Shown piece by piece: positions 50,830-59,847 of a stretch of DNA of 64,000 nucleotides (position 1 is its first letter; the number at the start of each line of letters is the position of its first letter). This DNA comes from ZC4RG35 sp040878345 (GTDB lineage: Bacteria > Actinomycetota > Acidimicrobiia > Spongiisociales > ZC4RG35): positions 124,001 through 188,000 of the forward strand of contig JBBDML010000018.1 in the NCBI GenBank assembly GCA_040878345.1. The letters are read 5' to 3'. The notes beneath the pieces are model-generated. The model saw only the letters and a program-made list of their open reading frames with translations. It did no database searches and was not told where the DNA came from. The translations under genes were made by a program, and so were the position numbers.

Positions 50830-52170
50830 TTGCCGGTGACCTCTTACGCCCGCAGCGGCGATGTCAACATCGCCTACCAGGTGACGGGGAGCGGACCGCG
50901 CGACCTCGTATACGTACCGGGTTGGGTATCGAACATCGAAGTCATGTGGGAAGACCCGGGCCTCGCCCGGTTCCTACGCCGTCTGGCCTCCTTCTCACGG
51001 TTGATCACGTTTGATAAACGCGGCACCGGGCTTTCCGATCCGGTCACGATCGACGAGCTTCCAACTCTCGAGGTTCGGATGGACGACGTCCGCGCCGTCA
51101 TGGACGCGGTGGGGTCCGAACGCGCAACCCTTTTCGGCCATTCCGAGGGGGGCAACATGTCCATCCTGTTCGCGGCCACATATCCCGAGCGAACCGAGGG
51201 GCTGGTGTTGACAGGTTCGTACGCGAAACGAATCTGGGCCGAGGATTACCCATGGGCGCCCACTGGGGAGGTGCGCCAGGGTGAAATCGAGGAGACCGAG
51301 CGGTCATGGGGGAATCCGGCGACAATCGAATTCCTCGCCCCCAGCCGGGCCGGTGATCCTGCCTTCCGAGCCTGGCTGCAACGCTATATGCGACTTTCGG
51401 CCAGCCCGAAGGCAGCGGCTGCCCTTCTGATGATGAACACGCAGTTTGACGTGAGAGCGGTGCTCCCGGCGATTCGAGTCCCCACTCTTCTGCTTTATCG
51501 CGTGGATGACGCCGACGTCCGCGTTGAAGAGGGCCGGTATATCGCCTCGCAGATCCCGCATGCCCGACTGATCGAGCTCCCGGGCGCCGACCACTTCTTC
51601 TGGGCAGGTGAGACGGAAGACATTCTCTATGAGATCGAGGAGTTCGTCACCGGTCACCGGGGCTCAACCGGGGCCGACAGGGTCCTCGCCACCGTGCTAT
51701 TCACCGACATCGTCGGCTCGACCGAGATGGCTTCCACATTCGGGGACCGGGCGTGGTCCGATCTGCTCCAGCGCCACAATGCAGTGGTTAGAGCCGAGCT
51801 CAGTCGATGGAGGGGAAGGGAGATCGACACGGCCGGCGACGGGTTTCTCGCCACCTTCGATGGTCCGGCGCGGGCCATTAGATGCGCAGCCTCGATCGCA
51901 GCTGCCGTGCAGCCTTTAGGAATCGAAGTTCGATGCGGGCTCCACACTGGCGAGGTCGAGGTCGTCGGAACCGACGTGGCCGGGCTGGCAGTCCACATAG
52001 GCGCCCGCATCGCCGCCCTCGCCGGCCCTGGCGAGGTCCTAGTCTCGCGGACCGTCAGGGATCTGGTTGGCGGCGGAGGCTTTCACTTCACGACTCGAGG
52101 ACTTCACACACTCAAAGGTGTATCGGAGGACTGGGAAGTCTATGCCGTAACCGATCCCGTCCGGGCGTGA
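50830..52170 (+). CDS. Alpha/beta hydrolase fused to class III adenylyl/guanylyl cyclase
   Basis: 446 aa from TTG 50830 (GTG 50836 is an alternative). Residues 1-280: hydrolase fold with ARSGDVNIAYQVTGSGPRDLVYVPG, FDKRGTGLSD, nucleophile Ser in LFGHSEGGNMS and His in PGADHFFW. Residues about 285-445: cyclase catalytic domain with metal Asp in VLFTDIVGSTEMA, the AGDGFLATFDGP loop and GLHTGEVE. The hydrolase part probably senses or processes a small ligand and controls cyclic-nucleotide synthesis; this fusion type is common in actinobacteria. Soluble, no membrane segment. Confidence 0.9.
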   Translation: MPVTSYARSGDVNIAYQVTGSGPRDLVYVPGWVSNIEVMWEDPGLARFLRRLASFSRLITFDKRGTGLSDPVTIDELPTLEVRMDDVRAVMDAVGSERATLFGHSEGGNMSILFAATYPERTEGLVLTGSYAKRIWAEDYPWAPTGEVRQGEIEETERSWGNPATIEFLAPSRAGDPAFRAWLQRYMRLSASPKAAAALLMMNTQFDVRAVLPAIRVPTLLLYRVDDADVRVEEGRYIASQIPHARLIELPGADHFFWAGETEDILYEIEEFVTGHRGSTGADRVLATVLFTDIVGSTEMASTFGDRAWSDLLQRHNAVVRAELSRWRGREIDTAGDGFLATFDGPARAIRCAASIAAAVQPLGIEVRCGLHTGEVEVVGTDVAGLAVHIGARIAALAGPGEVLVSRTVRDLVGGGGFHFTTRGLHTLKGVSEDWEVYAVTDPVRA

Positions 52171-52207
52171 TGGACGACTGGTCGTGGACACGTGGCCAGA
52201 GGGCCTC

Positions 52208-52624
52208 TCAGGGCACCAGGACCGGACTGGCGATAGCTGAGGCAGCGACCGTCAGCGGTTCGTCATCGTCGACAAAGACCCCGAGCAATCCCAACTCCAG
52301 CGCCGCCTGGACCGCCACACTCACACTCGAGCCGTCCGGGGCCACCACGATCTCTGTGGATGTCGTGGTGACCCCTTGGAACGCAATGGATGCCATCGCT
52401 AGGTCGCGAGCCCGCCCGGGATCCAGGGCCAACTCACCCGTGGTGCGGTAGAGCACCTCGTCGATCCCTGATGCGCCGGCGATGGCAGCCGAGTCGGCGA
52501 CCGCCGCCAACTCGCGCTGGAGGGCCAGACCCCGCCAGTAGTCGAGAGCAAGGCCACCGAACAGCAACAGGAGAAGCGAGAGCCCCAACATCCAGATGGT
52601 GGTCGACCCTCTATCGTCGCTCAA
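52208..52624 (-). CDS. TadG/TadE-like minor pilin, last gene of the Tad locus
   Basis: 138 aa from TTG 52624, whose TTGA overlaps the stop of the gene upstream. DDRGSTTIWMLGLSLLLLLFGGLALDYWRGLALQRELAAVADSAAIAGA is the N-terminal membrane region found in TadG-like proteins (PF13400 type), followed by a beta-rich outer part. An assembly pseudopilin or membrane anchor of the Flp pilus. Confidence 0.8.
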   Translation of the reverse strand: MSDDRGSTTIWMLGLSLLLLLFGGLALDYWRGLALQRELAAVADSAAIAGASGIDEVLYRTTGELALDPGRARDLAMASIAFQGVTTTSTEIVVAPDGSSVSVAVQAALELGLLGVFVDDDEPLTVAASAIASPVLVP

Positions 52625-53049
52625 GGGAAACTCCGGTAGAGATCGATCGGCTCGCTGTGCTCGGCGGTGACCCAGAGCCCACCCACGGGTCCCCATGGCG
52701 TGATGACCAATGGTGCCCAGACCTGAACCGTCGAGGTGACGACGCCACCGCGGGCCAGGGAACAGGAGCCGGCCGGCATCGTCAGGATGTTCGGTACTGC
52801 ACCGCACCAGCCGAGACGGACCAGACCCTCGCCAAGGCCGTGCTCGCCCGTCATCCGTGAGACGACCAGGGCTCCCGCCCCGTGGTCCAGCTCGATGGCC
52901 ACGACTCGCGAGGCCTCGGCTGCGGTGGCCTCGGCGAGCACCCGCCGTTCCGACCAAGGCCCGAATGCCGCCACCACCAGGGCCACCGGAAGCATCAGCA
53001 CCGCCACTGCCATCGCCAGCTCGACAGCGGCGTGCCCGCGGTCGGTCAT
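52621..53049 (-). CDS. TadE-like pseudopilin
   Basis: 142 aa. DRGHAAVELAMAVAVLMLPVALVVAAFGPWSERRVLAEATAAEASR: the Glu in AAVELA is at the +5-like place relative to the preceding Gly, as in TadE pseudopilins processed by a prepilin peptidase. A single N-terminal helix followed by an outer domain with paired Cys. Overlaps the upstream gene by ATGA. Confidence 0.82.
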   Translation of the reverse strand: MTDRGHAAVELAMAVAVLMLPVALVVAAFGPWSERRVLAEATAAEASRVVAIELDHGAGALVVSRMTGEHGLGEGLVRLGWCGAVPNILTMPAGSCSLARGGVVTSTVQVWAPLVITPWGPVGGLWVTAEHSEPIDLYRSFP

Positions 53050-53411
53050 GGGACCGGCTCCAGGAAGGCTTCGGTGCTCATCGACACCTGGAAGTCAGGA
53101 GTCAGGACGGTCCATGACTGGAAGGTCGCCGAAGCCTGGGCCACCACCCTGTCCGCGGCCAGAGCACAACCAACGACCAGCCCCTCCGACATCCGACCAC
53201 CCAGCAGCTGGGTGACCACATCGCGGGCCTTCGACTCGCAGTCCAGCACCGAAGCACTGACCGCGCCTGCCCGTGCTCCCTGCTCCAGAGCGGACCGGAT
53301 CGCTCCTCTCCCATACTGGACCACCACCAGGTTTGCGAAGGCCAGGAAGAGGATCAGCGCCAGGGCCGAGGCGAGCAGGAATTGGACCGAGCTCACACCC
53401 CGCTCGGTCAA
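53046..53411 (-). CDS. TadE-like pseudopilin
   Basis: 121 aa from TTG 53411, whose TTGA overlaps the stop of the flp gene. ERGVSSVQFLLASALALILFLAFANLVVVQYGRGAIRSALEQGARAGA is TadE-like, although Gln replaces the usual +5 Glu. One membrane segment, then a 75-residue outer part with two Cys. Confidence 0.78.
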   Translation of the reverse strand: MTERGVSSVQFLLASALALILFLAFANLVVVQYGRGAIRSALEQGARAGAVSASVLDCESKARDVVTQLLGGRMSEGLVVGCALAADRVVAQASATFQSWTVLTPDFQVSMSTEAFLEPVP

Positions 53412-53590
53412 CCCCCGATCAGCTCGCCCCGAATCCATCCCACGATATCGACTCCCAAGGCCTGCAACGCGCCCCAGATCACCACCAATGCGGCTATCGC
53501 CAAAGCGGCGTTGCCCATCAGCTCGGCGGTATTCAGACCCCGGTCGTCCTCCCTCAGGGCTTTTGCCCACTCCCTCAAGGCCGGCAGCAT
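53408..53590 (-). CDS. flp: Flp-type major pilin
   Basis: 60 aa. Leader of 18 residues ending in Gly18, then LNTAELMGNAALAIAALVVIWGALQALG: Glu23 is at +5 after the G-L cleavage point, followed by a hydrophobic helix. The mature pilin would have 42 residues. It has the strongest ribosome site of the locus (GGGAGG, six bases upstream), unlike its overlapping neighbours, which fits a structural subunit needed in excess. No prepilin peptidase (TadV) is present in the window. Confidence 0.85.
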   Translation of the reverse strand: MLPALREWAKALREDDRGLNTAELMGNAALAIAALVVIWGALQALGVDIVGWIRGELIGG

Positions 53591-53604
53591 GTAATGCCTC
53601 CCTT

Positions 53605-54534
53605 CTATTGCCAGCTCGTTATCAGATACGGCAGCGGAGCCGCCACGAAGAGCATCAGGACCGGCGCCAGGATGGCGATGGTCGGTACGAGCATCGCCGC
53701 CCTCCGCTTGGTCGCGGTCCTCTTGATCGACTCCCGCCGAGTTTCCCGGACATCCTCAGAAAGAGACAAGAGAGCAGTCGCCAGATCGGCGCCACGCTCC
53801 TCGGCCGTTGCCAATGTGCGGTAAGTACGCGTGCAGAACGGCTCGGGGCTGAGCTCGGCGATCCTGCGAAAGGCATCGGCACCGGACCAGCCTGCGCGGT
53901 GGAGTCGAAGGGCCTCGGAGAGCTCTGCGATCACCTCCCCTTGGCCACGCTGCGTCATCGCCTTGACCGCCTGAATCACCCCTCCCCCGGCGCGCACCCG
54001 CATCGCAAGCAACTGGTTCACCGTGTAGATCTCGATCTTCATCTGCTCCCGCCTGTTCTCGATGGCGCGGTTGAGACGACCCTTGGTTCGGGTGACTCCG
54101 ATCACCAACCCAAGACCTACGAGTGTCCACGCCACCATGCGTGGGACCCTGATGGCCCAGGCCACCCCCAATCCCAACAACAGGGCGGTGGCGGTCGTCT
54201 TCAATTGGAGGAGTCGGTAGCGAGTGATCATCTCTGACTCTTCGAGCCCTCGGTACCAGCCTCCCTGTCGGAGTCTGAGGAGGACCGAGTCGTTCCCGGC
54301 GCGATCCAGGGCCGACCCAAGACGGTCGGCGAGGTCGCGGACGATCGGGCCGAAGACCGCTCCGAGCCATCCCCCTCGCATCGACGCCGCCTTAGCCAGA
54401 TGTGGCGAGGTGTAGGGGCCGATCCGAGCTCGAAGCCGCCGGGGCGGGGGAGCGACGGTGAGCACGAGCGCGCCCACCGACACCGCCGTCGCCAGGGCCG
54501 CGGAAACCAGGGCGGGGTTGATCTCGATGATCAT
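53605..54534 (-). CDS. tadC: TadC-like pilus assembly membrane protein
   Basis: 309 aa, T2SF domain. N-terminal membrane helix, MITRYRLLQLKTTATALLLGLGVAWAI, and the T2SF core (NQLLAMRVRAGGGVIQAVKAM, SPEPFCTRTYRTLATAEERGADLATALLSLSEDVRETRRESIKRTATKRRAAMLVPTIAILAPVLMLF). Forms the platform with TadB under the pilus. ATGA overlap with tadB. Confidence 0.88.
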   Translation of the reverse strand: MIIEINPALVSAALATAVSVGALVLTVAPPPRRLRARIGPYTSPHLAKAASMRGGWLGAVFGPIVRDLADRLGSALDRAGNDSVLLRLRQGGWYRGLEESEMITRYRLLQLKTTATALLLGLGVAWAIRVPRMVAWTLVGLGLVIGVTRTKGRLNRAIENRREQMKIEIYTVNQLLAMRVRAGGGVIQAVKAMTQRGQGEVIAELSEALRLHRAGWSGADAFRRIAELSPEPFCTRTYRTLATAEERGADLATALLSLSEDVRETRRESIKRTATKRRAAMLVPTIAILAPVLMLFVAAPLPYLITSWQ

Positions 54535-55379
54535 CGGGGCCCTGCGAGCACCCGGGGCTCATCTGGGATCGAGCCGAGACGGGAGGCGATGACAATCCCG
54601 GCGACGCTCATCACACCGCCGGCCATCGCCACCATGATCCCGGCAGGCGTCGAGTAGAACTCACGAAAGGCGCCGGATCGGGCGGTCATCGCCACTAGAA
54701 CCAACCAGGGCAGGACGAAGACGATCCGTGCGTTGATCTTGTGCTCTAGTGTCTCGGTCCGAACTTGCTCCATGGTCCACAAGTCACGCGTGGTTGCCTC
54801 CGCCAGGTCTGAGAGGATCTCTGCCACCACCGGCCCGCCTCTTTCGTAGGCGAGGATCATGACCTCGATCACCCGATCCGAGGTGGGGTCTGCCAGGTCC
54901 TCCTTGACGATCTCGAGGGCAGGGACGATGCCGAGGCTCCGCGAGTAGACCCCGAACCCCTGGAAGGCCTCCCGGAGCGGCGGAGGCCCAAAGAGGGCCA
55001 GGTTCTCGATTGCCCCGTGCAAGGAGGCACCAGACCTGATGGTTGAGAGGATGTCCCTCAGCCCATCTGGCCATGCCTCCTGCACCAAGGAGACTCTCCG
55101 GGCCCTGGCCCGTGAGAGGTAGGCACGGGGCAGGGTTGCCACCACAGCTGACGGCACCACCGAGACGACCAACAGCCCGGTCAACCCATAGACCAACGCG
55201 AAGGTGATGCCTGCTGCTCCGAGCACCACCAACCAGAATTGGAGGTTGGTGACGTCGAGGCCGTCGACTCGGTTTGGCCGGGCACGCCTCATGGCGTGCA
55301 CGCGCTCGGACCGGAGGATGTGCAGGCCGAGGGCGCCAACCGCGGCCGCGGTGGTAATGGCCGCCAGGACGCTCACCAC
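54531..55379 (-). CDS. tadB: TadB-like pilus assembly membrane protein
   Basis: 282 aa, T2SF domain: WPDGLRDILSTIRSGASLHGAIENLA, then ILAYERGGPVVAEILSDLAEATTRDLWTMEQVRTETLEHKINARIVFVLPWLVLVAM. Four membrane helices. Inner-membrane platform partner of TadC. Starts seven bases inside the 3' end of tadA. Confidence 0.88.
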   Translation of the reverse strand: MVSVLAAITTAAAVGALGLHILRSERVHAMRRARPNRVDGLDVTNLQFWLVVLGAAGITFALVYGLTGLLVVSVVPSAVVATLPRAYLSRARARRVSLVQEAWPDGLRDILSTIRSGASLHGAIENLALFGPPPLREAFQGFGVYSRSLGIVPALEIVKEDLADPTSDRVIEVMILAYERGGPVVAEILSDLAEATTRDLWTMEQVRTETLEHKINARIVFVLPWLVLVAMTARSGAFREFYSTPAGIMVAMAGGVMSVAGIVIASRLGSIPDEPRVLAGPR

Positions 55380-56647
55380 TCCGGTGCTCCCCCGCTCAGG
55401 ACAGACGCCACCGTGACCTGCTCAGGGAGATACGCCTCGATTCGGCGGAGCAATCGGTCGGGTGGGAGGGCACCGGTCCACTCGAGAGGATCGCCGATCT
55501 TGTTCCGCCAAAAGATCGCCTCGGTCGAGAAGTCGTCGTGGAGGGCAGGCACCACTGCCCGGATCTCGACGGTCTCTCGGAGGATCCGGGTACCTGTGGG
55601 GTCCGGGGCACGATCGAGATGCACTACAAGGTCGATGGACGAAGAGAACACCTTGCGGACCACCCGATCCGCGACGTTCTCCCCCGCCATCAAGGCCGCG
55701 TTGACCAAGGCGTCGAGCGCGTCGGCGGCAGAGTTGGCATGAATGGTGCAGGCCAAGCCACAACCTGCATTCACCGCACGAGTCAGCTCAAAGGCCTCTG
55801 CGCCCCGGACCTCACCGACCACTATCAGGTCCGGCCTCATCGCCAGGGTCACCTTGACCAGATCCCGCAGGGTGATCTCACCACCCCCTCCGATCGACGG
55901 GGGCCGGGCCTCGTAATATGAGCCGTGGATCAGGGGAACATGGAGCTCGCGTACCTCTTCGCAGGCCCTGATGCAGTGGTCGACCGGTGTGCTGGCCATC
56001 AACGCCGAGAGAAACGACGTCTTGCCGGAGCCGGGAGGACCGGACACGATCACCGAGGCCGAGGCTCGCATCGCCGCCTTGAGGAAGGCCGCGGCCGGTT
56101 TGGTCAGCGAGCCCAAATCAACGAGGGCATCGAGAGTCTGTCGGCGGAGGGCGTACTTACGGACGGTGGCTGAGAGCCGGTCGGAGATCGGCGGGATCAC
56201 CGCGGTGAGCCGGGCGGTGCCATCGAGGACCCTCGCCTGGGCGATGGGGCTGGAGGCATCGAGCCGGCGATCGGTCGCCGAGACCAGCTGCTGGACCACC
56301 TGGCGGTTCTCCTCTTCGGTGCTGGGGGTGGACGCGCCGTGCAGGGCGCCTCCGGCTTCGATGTAGGTCACCCGGTCCCCTTCGATGAACACCTCCTCGA
56401 TGTTGGGCGACTCGATGAGACGGATCAGGGGGCCTCGCCCGGTCACCGACTCCACCAGGCGCTCGACGGTGGCTGCGGGGTCTGCCAGAGACCTGACCTC
56501 GCCCAGGTGGGCCCTTCTCTGGTACTCGTCGACTGTGGACCGCATCAGGTCCTTCACCGCATCGGGCTGGTGACTGGGGTCTATCCCCCGGCCGTCGAGG
56601 CGGGAAAGGGCTTCCTTCCTCAACTCTTCGTAGACGTCGAGAGTCAC
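55373..56647 (-). CDS. tadA: TadA/CpaF-family secretion ATPase
   Basis: 424 aa from GTG 56647, overlapping the tadZ stop in GTGA. GPLIRLIESPNIEEVFIEG (N-terminal domain), Walker A SGPPGSGKT (residues 202-210), VRELHVPLIHGSYYEARP, RPDLIVVGEVRGAEAFELTRAVNAGC (Walker B, Glu279) and TIHANSAADALDALVNAALMAGE. Hexameric motor that powers extension, and perhaps retraction, of Flp pili. Confidence 0.95.
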   Translation of the reverse strand: MTLDVYEELRKEALSRLDGRGIDPSHQPDAVKDLMRSTVDEYQRRAHLGEVRSLADPAATVERLVESVTGRGPLIRLIESPNIEEVFIEGDRVTYIEAGGALHGASTPSTEEENRQVVQQLVSATDRRLDASSPIAQARVLDGTARLTAVIPPISDRLSATVRKYALRRQTLDALVDLGSLTKPAAAFLKAAMRASASVIVSGPPGSGKTSFLSALMASTPVDHCIRACEEVRELHVPLIHGSYYEARPPSIGGGGEITLRDLVKVTLAMRPDLIVVGEVRGAEAFELTRAVNAGCGLACTIHANSAADALDALVNAALMAGENVADRVVRKVFSSSIDLVVHLDRAPDPTGTRILRETVEIRAVVPALHDDFSTEAIFWRNKIGDPLEWTGALPPDRLLRRIEAYLPEQVTVASVLSGGAPEW

Positions 56648-57741
56648 TGGCCGACCGTCCCAAGAACCAGAGCGGTGATCCGACTCACCTCGTGGGCGAA
56701 CCCACCCTTGGAAGCCGGCTTCCCCTCCCACACAGAAGCAGCAATCCCCTCGTCGAACGGGAGGAGCACGGAGGGCAGACCGCCGATGGTCGACCTGACT
56801 TCAAACGCGATCTCGCTCCGGTAGAAGCGCCTGCGTGGCGTTTTGTTGATGGCCACCAGGACCTGACCGCGATCGACCAACCCATCGAATCTCTCTCGAA
56901 TCTTGAAGAGGCGTGCCAGTCCGATTGGATCGCCTGCGGCCACCAGGATCAAGCTCTCGAATCCTTTAATCACAACACCCTGGGCCCGCTCCTCCGCGCC
57001 CAAGTCGGCCACCAGGATTCCCGGAAGCTCAGCAAGGGTCTCGAGGACCATGGTGATCTCGTGGTGCGGGATCGGGTTGGCCGACCGCTGCCAAGCTGAC
57101 CCGCCGATGACCCGCAAAGGGCCGCGTGAGTGGATCGCCGACTCGATGTCGCCGCCGTGGAGAGCGACGTCGACCAGGCTTCGCAGATTGGGGTGAGGTG
57201 GCAGGTCGAGACGCTGCGCCACACTCGGCCAAGCCGGGTCGAGATCGACCAGGGTCACCGGGGCCCGTTGCGCCAAGCTGGTGGCGACTGCCACCGCCAC
57301 CTCGGTGGCGCCCACCCCGTCGGTCACTCCCAACACACCGATCGCCCGACCCCCCGGATCACTGCTTTCGGCATTGGCTGGGGAATCGAGGTGGTCGGCG
57401 GCCGCCGACAGAGCCTTGACCAAGAGGTCATCTGCTCCCGCGGCGCTGTCGATCACATCGCTGATGCCGCACTCGAGCAGGCGTCGTTTGGCATCCAGGC
57501 CGTCCCCAGGGTCGCAGACACCCACCACGGCCTTGCCCTGACCACGGAGCAGACCGACCAGCCGTGGTGAGAGAAAGGAGCAAACGTCATCGATCAACAG
57601 GACGTCGAACTCGGTGTCGACACACTGGGTCGCACCCATGAGCCTCCCGGCGACCCTCGCTCCGCCATGGTCCAGGACATGACGGTGGAGCCGGTCGGGC
57701 CAGTCCCTCGCCGACGCCGCCATGGCCAACTCCACGCTCAT
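56644..57741 (-). CDS. tadZ: TadZ/CpaE-like protein with degenerate Walker A
   Basis: 365 aa. Receiver-like N-terminal domain (about 45-115, DVLLIDDVCSFLSPRLVGLL) and a MinD/ParA-type domain starting AIGVLGVTDGVGATEVAVAVATSLAQ, with VTLVDLDPAWPSVAQRLDLP and VADLGAEER. The deviant Walker A that should read KGGVGKT is TDGVGAT, so both Lys are lost and ATP binding is doubtful. Positions the secretion machinery at the cell pole in other species. Confidence 0.85.
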   Translation of the reverse strand: MSVELAMAASARDWPDRLHRHVLDHGGARVAGRLMGATQCVDTEFDVLLIDDVCSFLSPRLVGLLRGQGKAVVGVCDPGDGLDAKRRLLECGISDVIDSAAGADDLLVKALSAAADHLDSPANAESSDPGGRAIGVLGVTDGVGATEVAVAVATSLAQRAPVTLVDLDPAWPSVAQRLDLPPHPNLRSLVDVALHGGDIESAIHSRGPLRVIGGSAWQRSANPIPHHEITMVLETLAELPGILVADLGAEERAQGVVIKGFESLILVAAGDPIGLARLFKIRERFDGLVDRGQVLVAINKTPRRRFYRSEIAFEVRSTIGGLPSVLLPFDEGIAASVWEGKPASKGGFAHEVSRITALVLGTVGQ

Positions 57742-58451
57742 CAGCGGCCCTCCCCACCCAACGGTGGGGCGCCGGTCGACCGGATGACGTCGATGTCCCC
57801 GACGGCCATTGCCTCGGCCAGAGCCAAAGCCTGGGTGGCATCGACCGCGACCACCAGGTGGTGATCGCTCGATCTCAGGGCCCCTGCGCCGTCGGCGGCG
57901 ACCGACACCACCTCGATGTCAACCACCACGAAGGCGGCGACACCATCATCAACCGCGATCACGTCGACCCGGTCACCGACGGCGATGGTCCCCCCGGCAG
58001 CGCGGGAGGCATCGATCGGGATGCTCATCGACCGCAGGCCGGATGAGGTGGCAGGTTCGGCGAGAACCGAGACCTCGATCACGCCGCCTTCCGCCACCGC
58101 CCGCTGGACGATCCAGCCGGCATAACCGGTCAGGTCGTCCTCGCCCACCATCGACCCCAGACCTTCGAACCCGGCGTCGATCGGAGTCAGCCTCACCATG
58201 TCCGGCATGAACACTGCGCCCGCTGCGATGGGCTGGTCGGCCACCGCCACCAGAGAGCTTGCGCTTCGGTCTTGAAGGGCCAGAATGTTGAGGACAAAAG
58301 CCAGGACGACGGCGAGGGCCACCAGCATGTGCGACGCCGAAAGACGGCGTCGGCTGGTCCGGCCAGCCGGCTGTGAGGTGCCCGCTTCCCTCGTGACAAC
58401 GGAGGGGACAGGGGTCACGGCCGGCAAGCTATCCGCCGTCGCCCCACACAT
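57741..58451 (-). CDS. CpaB/RcpC-like SAF-domain protein
   Basis: 236 aa from ATG 58451 (ATG 58499 possible, but it would overlap the divergent gene). Basic N-terminus, one membrane helix (SASHMLVALAVVLAFVLNILALQ), then an SAF domain (VAVADQPIAAGAVFMPDMVRLTPID) and SIPIDASRAAGGTIAVGDRVDVIAV. Extracytoplasmic component of the Flp pilus locus; first gene of the operon. No outer-membrane secretin, as expected for a single-membrane cell. Confidence 0.83.
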   Translation of the reverse strand: MCGATADSLPAVTPVPSVVTREAGTSQPAGRTSRRRLSASHMLVALAVVLAFVLNILALQDRSASSLVAVADQPIAAGAVFMPDMVRLTPIDAGFEGLGSMVGEDDLTGYAGWIVQRAVAEGGVIEVSVLAEPATSSGLRSMSIPIDASRAAGGTIAVGDRVDVIAVDDGVAAFVVVDIEVVSVAADGAGALRSSDHHLVVAVDATQALALAEAMAVGDIDVIRSTGAPPLGGEGR

Positions 58452-58468
58452 GTCGAGAGCGCGAAAAC

Positions 58469-59005
58469 ATGACTTTCGAACAAGATCCCGAACTGGCATC
58501 CGAATTGCGTCAGACGGTGGCGCGTGCCTTCCAACAGGAAGCGGAGGAGGACGAGCAGCTCACTGCCCTCCATGACCGACGCCGGCTCAGCATGAGCGAC
58601 CTGGCCAAAGAGATGGTCAACCGTGGGGAGCGGGTGGCCGTCGAGTACGGGGGGCACGCCTTCAGCGGCCTGGTGATCGGCGCTGGGACCGACCATGTGA
58701 CCATCCAGGGCGCCGGGCAACGAGTCGACGTCCGCCTCGATGGCGCCTACTGGTCCGTGATCCACACTGCGCAGGCAGCGTCGACACCCGGTGTGGCAAC
58801 CGACGAGACCCTCAAGGCGCGGCTGTCGGAGCACGCCGACCAGAGGAACACGGTGAGACTGTGCCTCCCCGAGGGGGTGCTGGTGATCGGAAGGGTTGCG
58901 GTGGTGGCCGACGACCACGTCGAGATAGCCGACGCCGACCAGCGTCACATCTACGTGCCGATGACTCTGATCCTCGGGATCATGCGCTCGATTGACGTCC
59001 AATAA
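58469..59005 (+). CDS. Conserved hypothetical protein, 178 aa
   Basis: Not recognised by name. Acidic helical N-terminus (QDPELASELRQTVARAFQQEAEEDEQLTALHDRRRLSMSDLAKEMVNRGERV) followed by two Sm-like or beta-barrel halves (VAVEYGGHAFSGLVIGAGTDHVTIQ and VLVIGRVAVVADDHVEIADADQRHIYVPMTLILGIM). No export signal. It lies divergent from the Tad operon with 17 bases between starts and overlaps the BldC-like gene convergently by 26 bases. Confidence 0.65.
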   Translation: MTFEQDPELASELRQTVARAFQQEAEEDEQLTALHDRRRLSMSDLAKEMVNRGERVAVEYGGHAFSGLVIGAGTDHVTIQGAGQRVDVRLDGAYWSVIHTAQAASTPGVATDETLKARLSEHADQRNTVRLCLPEGVLVIGRVAVVADDHVEIADADQRHIYVPMTLILGIMRSIDVQ

Positions 59006-59204
59006 CCCCATCCTCTGCTACCGCAGGGTGGGATCGGACGAACTCGTAGATCTCGTCGCGGAAGAACTTGAAGGTCCGACCACCAGGGAGCTTGTAGGCG
59101 GGGAGCCTGCCCTCCCGGGCATATCGACGGACCATTTGCACGTTCATCCCCAACAACTCGGCGACCTGAGCCGCGTCGAGAATCAGTGGGTAGTCCTCAG
59201 CCAT
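58980..59204 (-). CDS. BldC-like MerR/excisionase-family DNA-binding protein
   Basis: 74 aa. Winged-helix DNA-binding domain LDAAQVAELLGMNVQMVRRYAREGRLPAYKLPGGRTFKFFRDEIYEFV, the pattern of excisionase-like and BldC proteins. AGAGGA lies seven bases before ATG 59204. No recombinase is adjacent, so a regulatory role (BldC-like) is likelier than excision. Divergent from the ECF sigma gene. Confidence 0.85.
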   Translation of the reverse strand: MAEDYPLILDAAQVAELLGMNVQMVRRYAREGRLPAYKLPGGRTFKFFRDEIYEFVRSHPAVAEDGVIGRQSSA

Positions 59205-59304
59205 CAGTCGTCCTCTCGAACACGGTTCGATCGTAGGGGACTTCTGCCACCAGTTGTAGAGGGTCGTAAACCGGTTGGCCGCGGTGTGCGTGTTTATCTC
59301 AGTG

Positions 59305-59844
59305 ATGACAGATCTGACGGCTAGGAGCTCCGCCATCCCCATCGAAGACCAGCATCTGGGCGACCACTTCGAGGCCTTCTACCAAAGCGAGTACCACCAC
59401 ATCGTGGCCATGGCACGTGCCATGGCCCCGGATCGGTCGGTGGCTGAGGATCTCGCCCAGGAATCCTTCGTCGCAGCCCACCGCCACTGGGCGAGGGTCT
59501 CTGAGTATGAGGACCCAAAGGCGTGGGTTCGACGGGTGATGATCAACCGGGCGACCTCGATGCGACGACGACTCGGCGCCGAGCTGCGGGCCATGACACG
59601 GGCAGGCCACGACCCGCACCGCGGATTGGCCCAAGACCTGACACCGTCCTCCGCCGGAGTCTGGGACCAGGTGCGACGACTCCCCCGCCGCCAGCAGCAG
59701 GCCATCGTCCTCCACTACGTGGGTCAGCTCAGCACCAGGGAGATCGCCAACGCCATGGGGTGCTCGGCAGGGGCGGTCAAGTCACACCTACACAGAGGGC
59801 GAGAGACGCTACGGGAGTGTCTCTCCGGCTGGAGCGAGGAGTAG
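59305..59844 (+). CDS. ECF sigma factor, SigE-like
   Basis: 179 aa from ATG 59305. Region 2: FEAFYQSEYHHIVAMARAMAPDRSVAEDLAQESFVAAHRHWARVSEYEDPKAWVRRVMINRA; region 4: LPRRQQQAIVLHYVGQLSTREIANAMGCSAGAVKSHLHRGRETLRECL. No extension after region 4. A membrane protein three bases downstream is a likely regulator. TTATCT five bases before the ATG would fit a leaderless mRNA. Confidence 0.93.
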   Translation: MTDLTARSSAIPIEDQHLGDHFEAFYQSEYHHIVAMARAMAPDRSVAEDLAQESFVAAHRHWARVSEYEDPKAWVRRVMINRATSMRRRLGAELRAMTRAGHDPHRGLAQDLTPSSAGVWDQVRRLPRRQQQAIVLHYVGQLSTREIANAMGCSAGAVKSHLHRGRETLRECLSGWSEE

Positions 59845-59847
59845 GCC

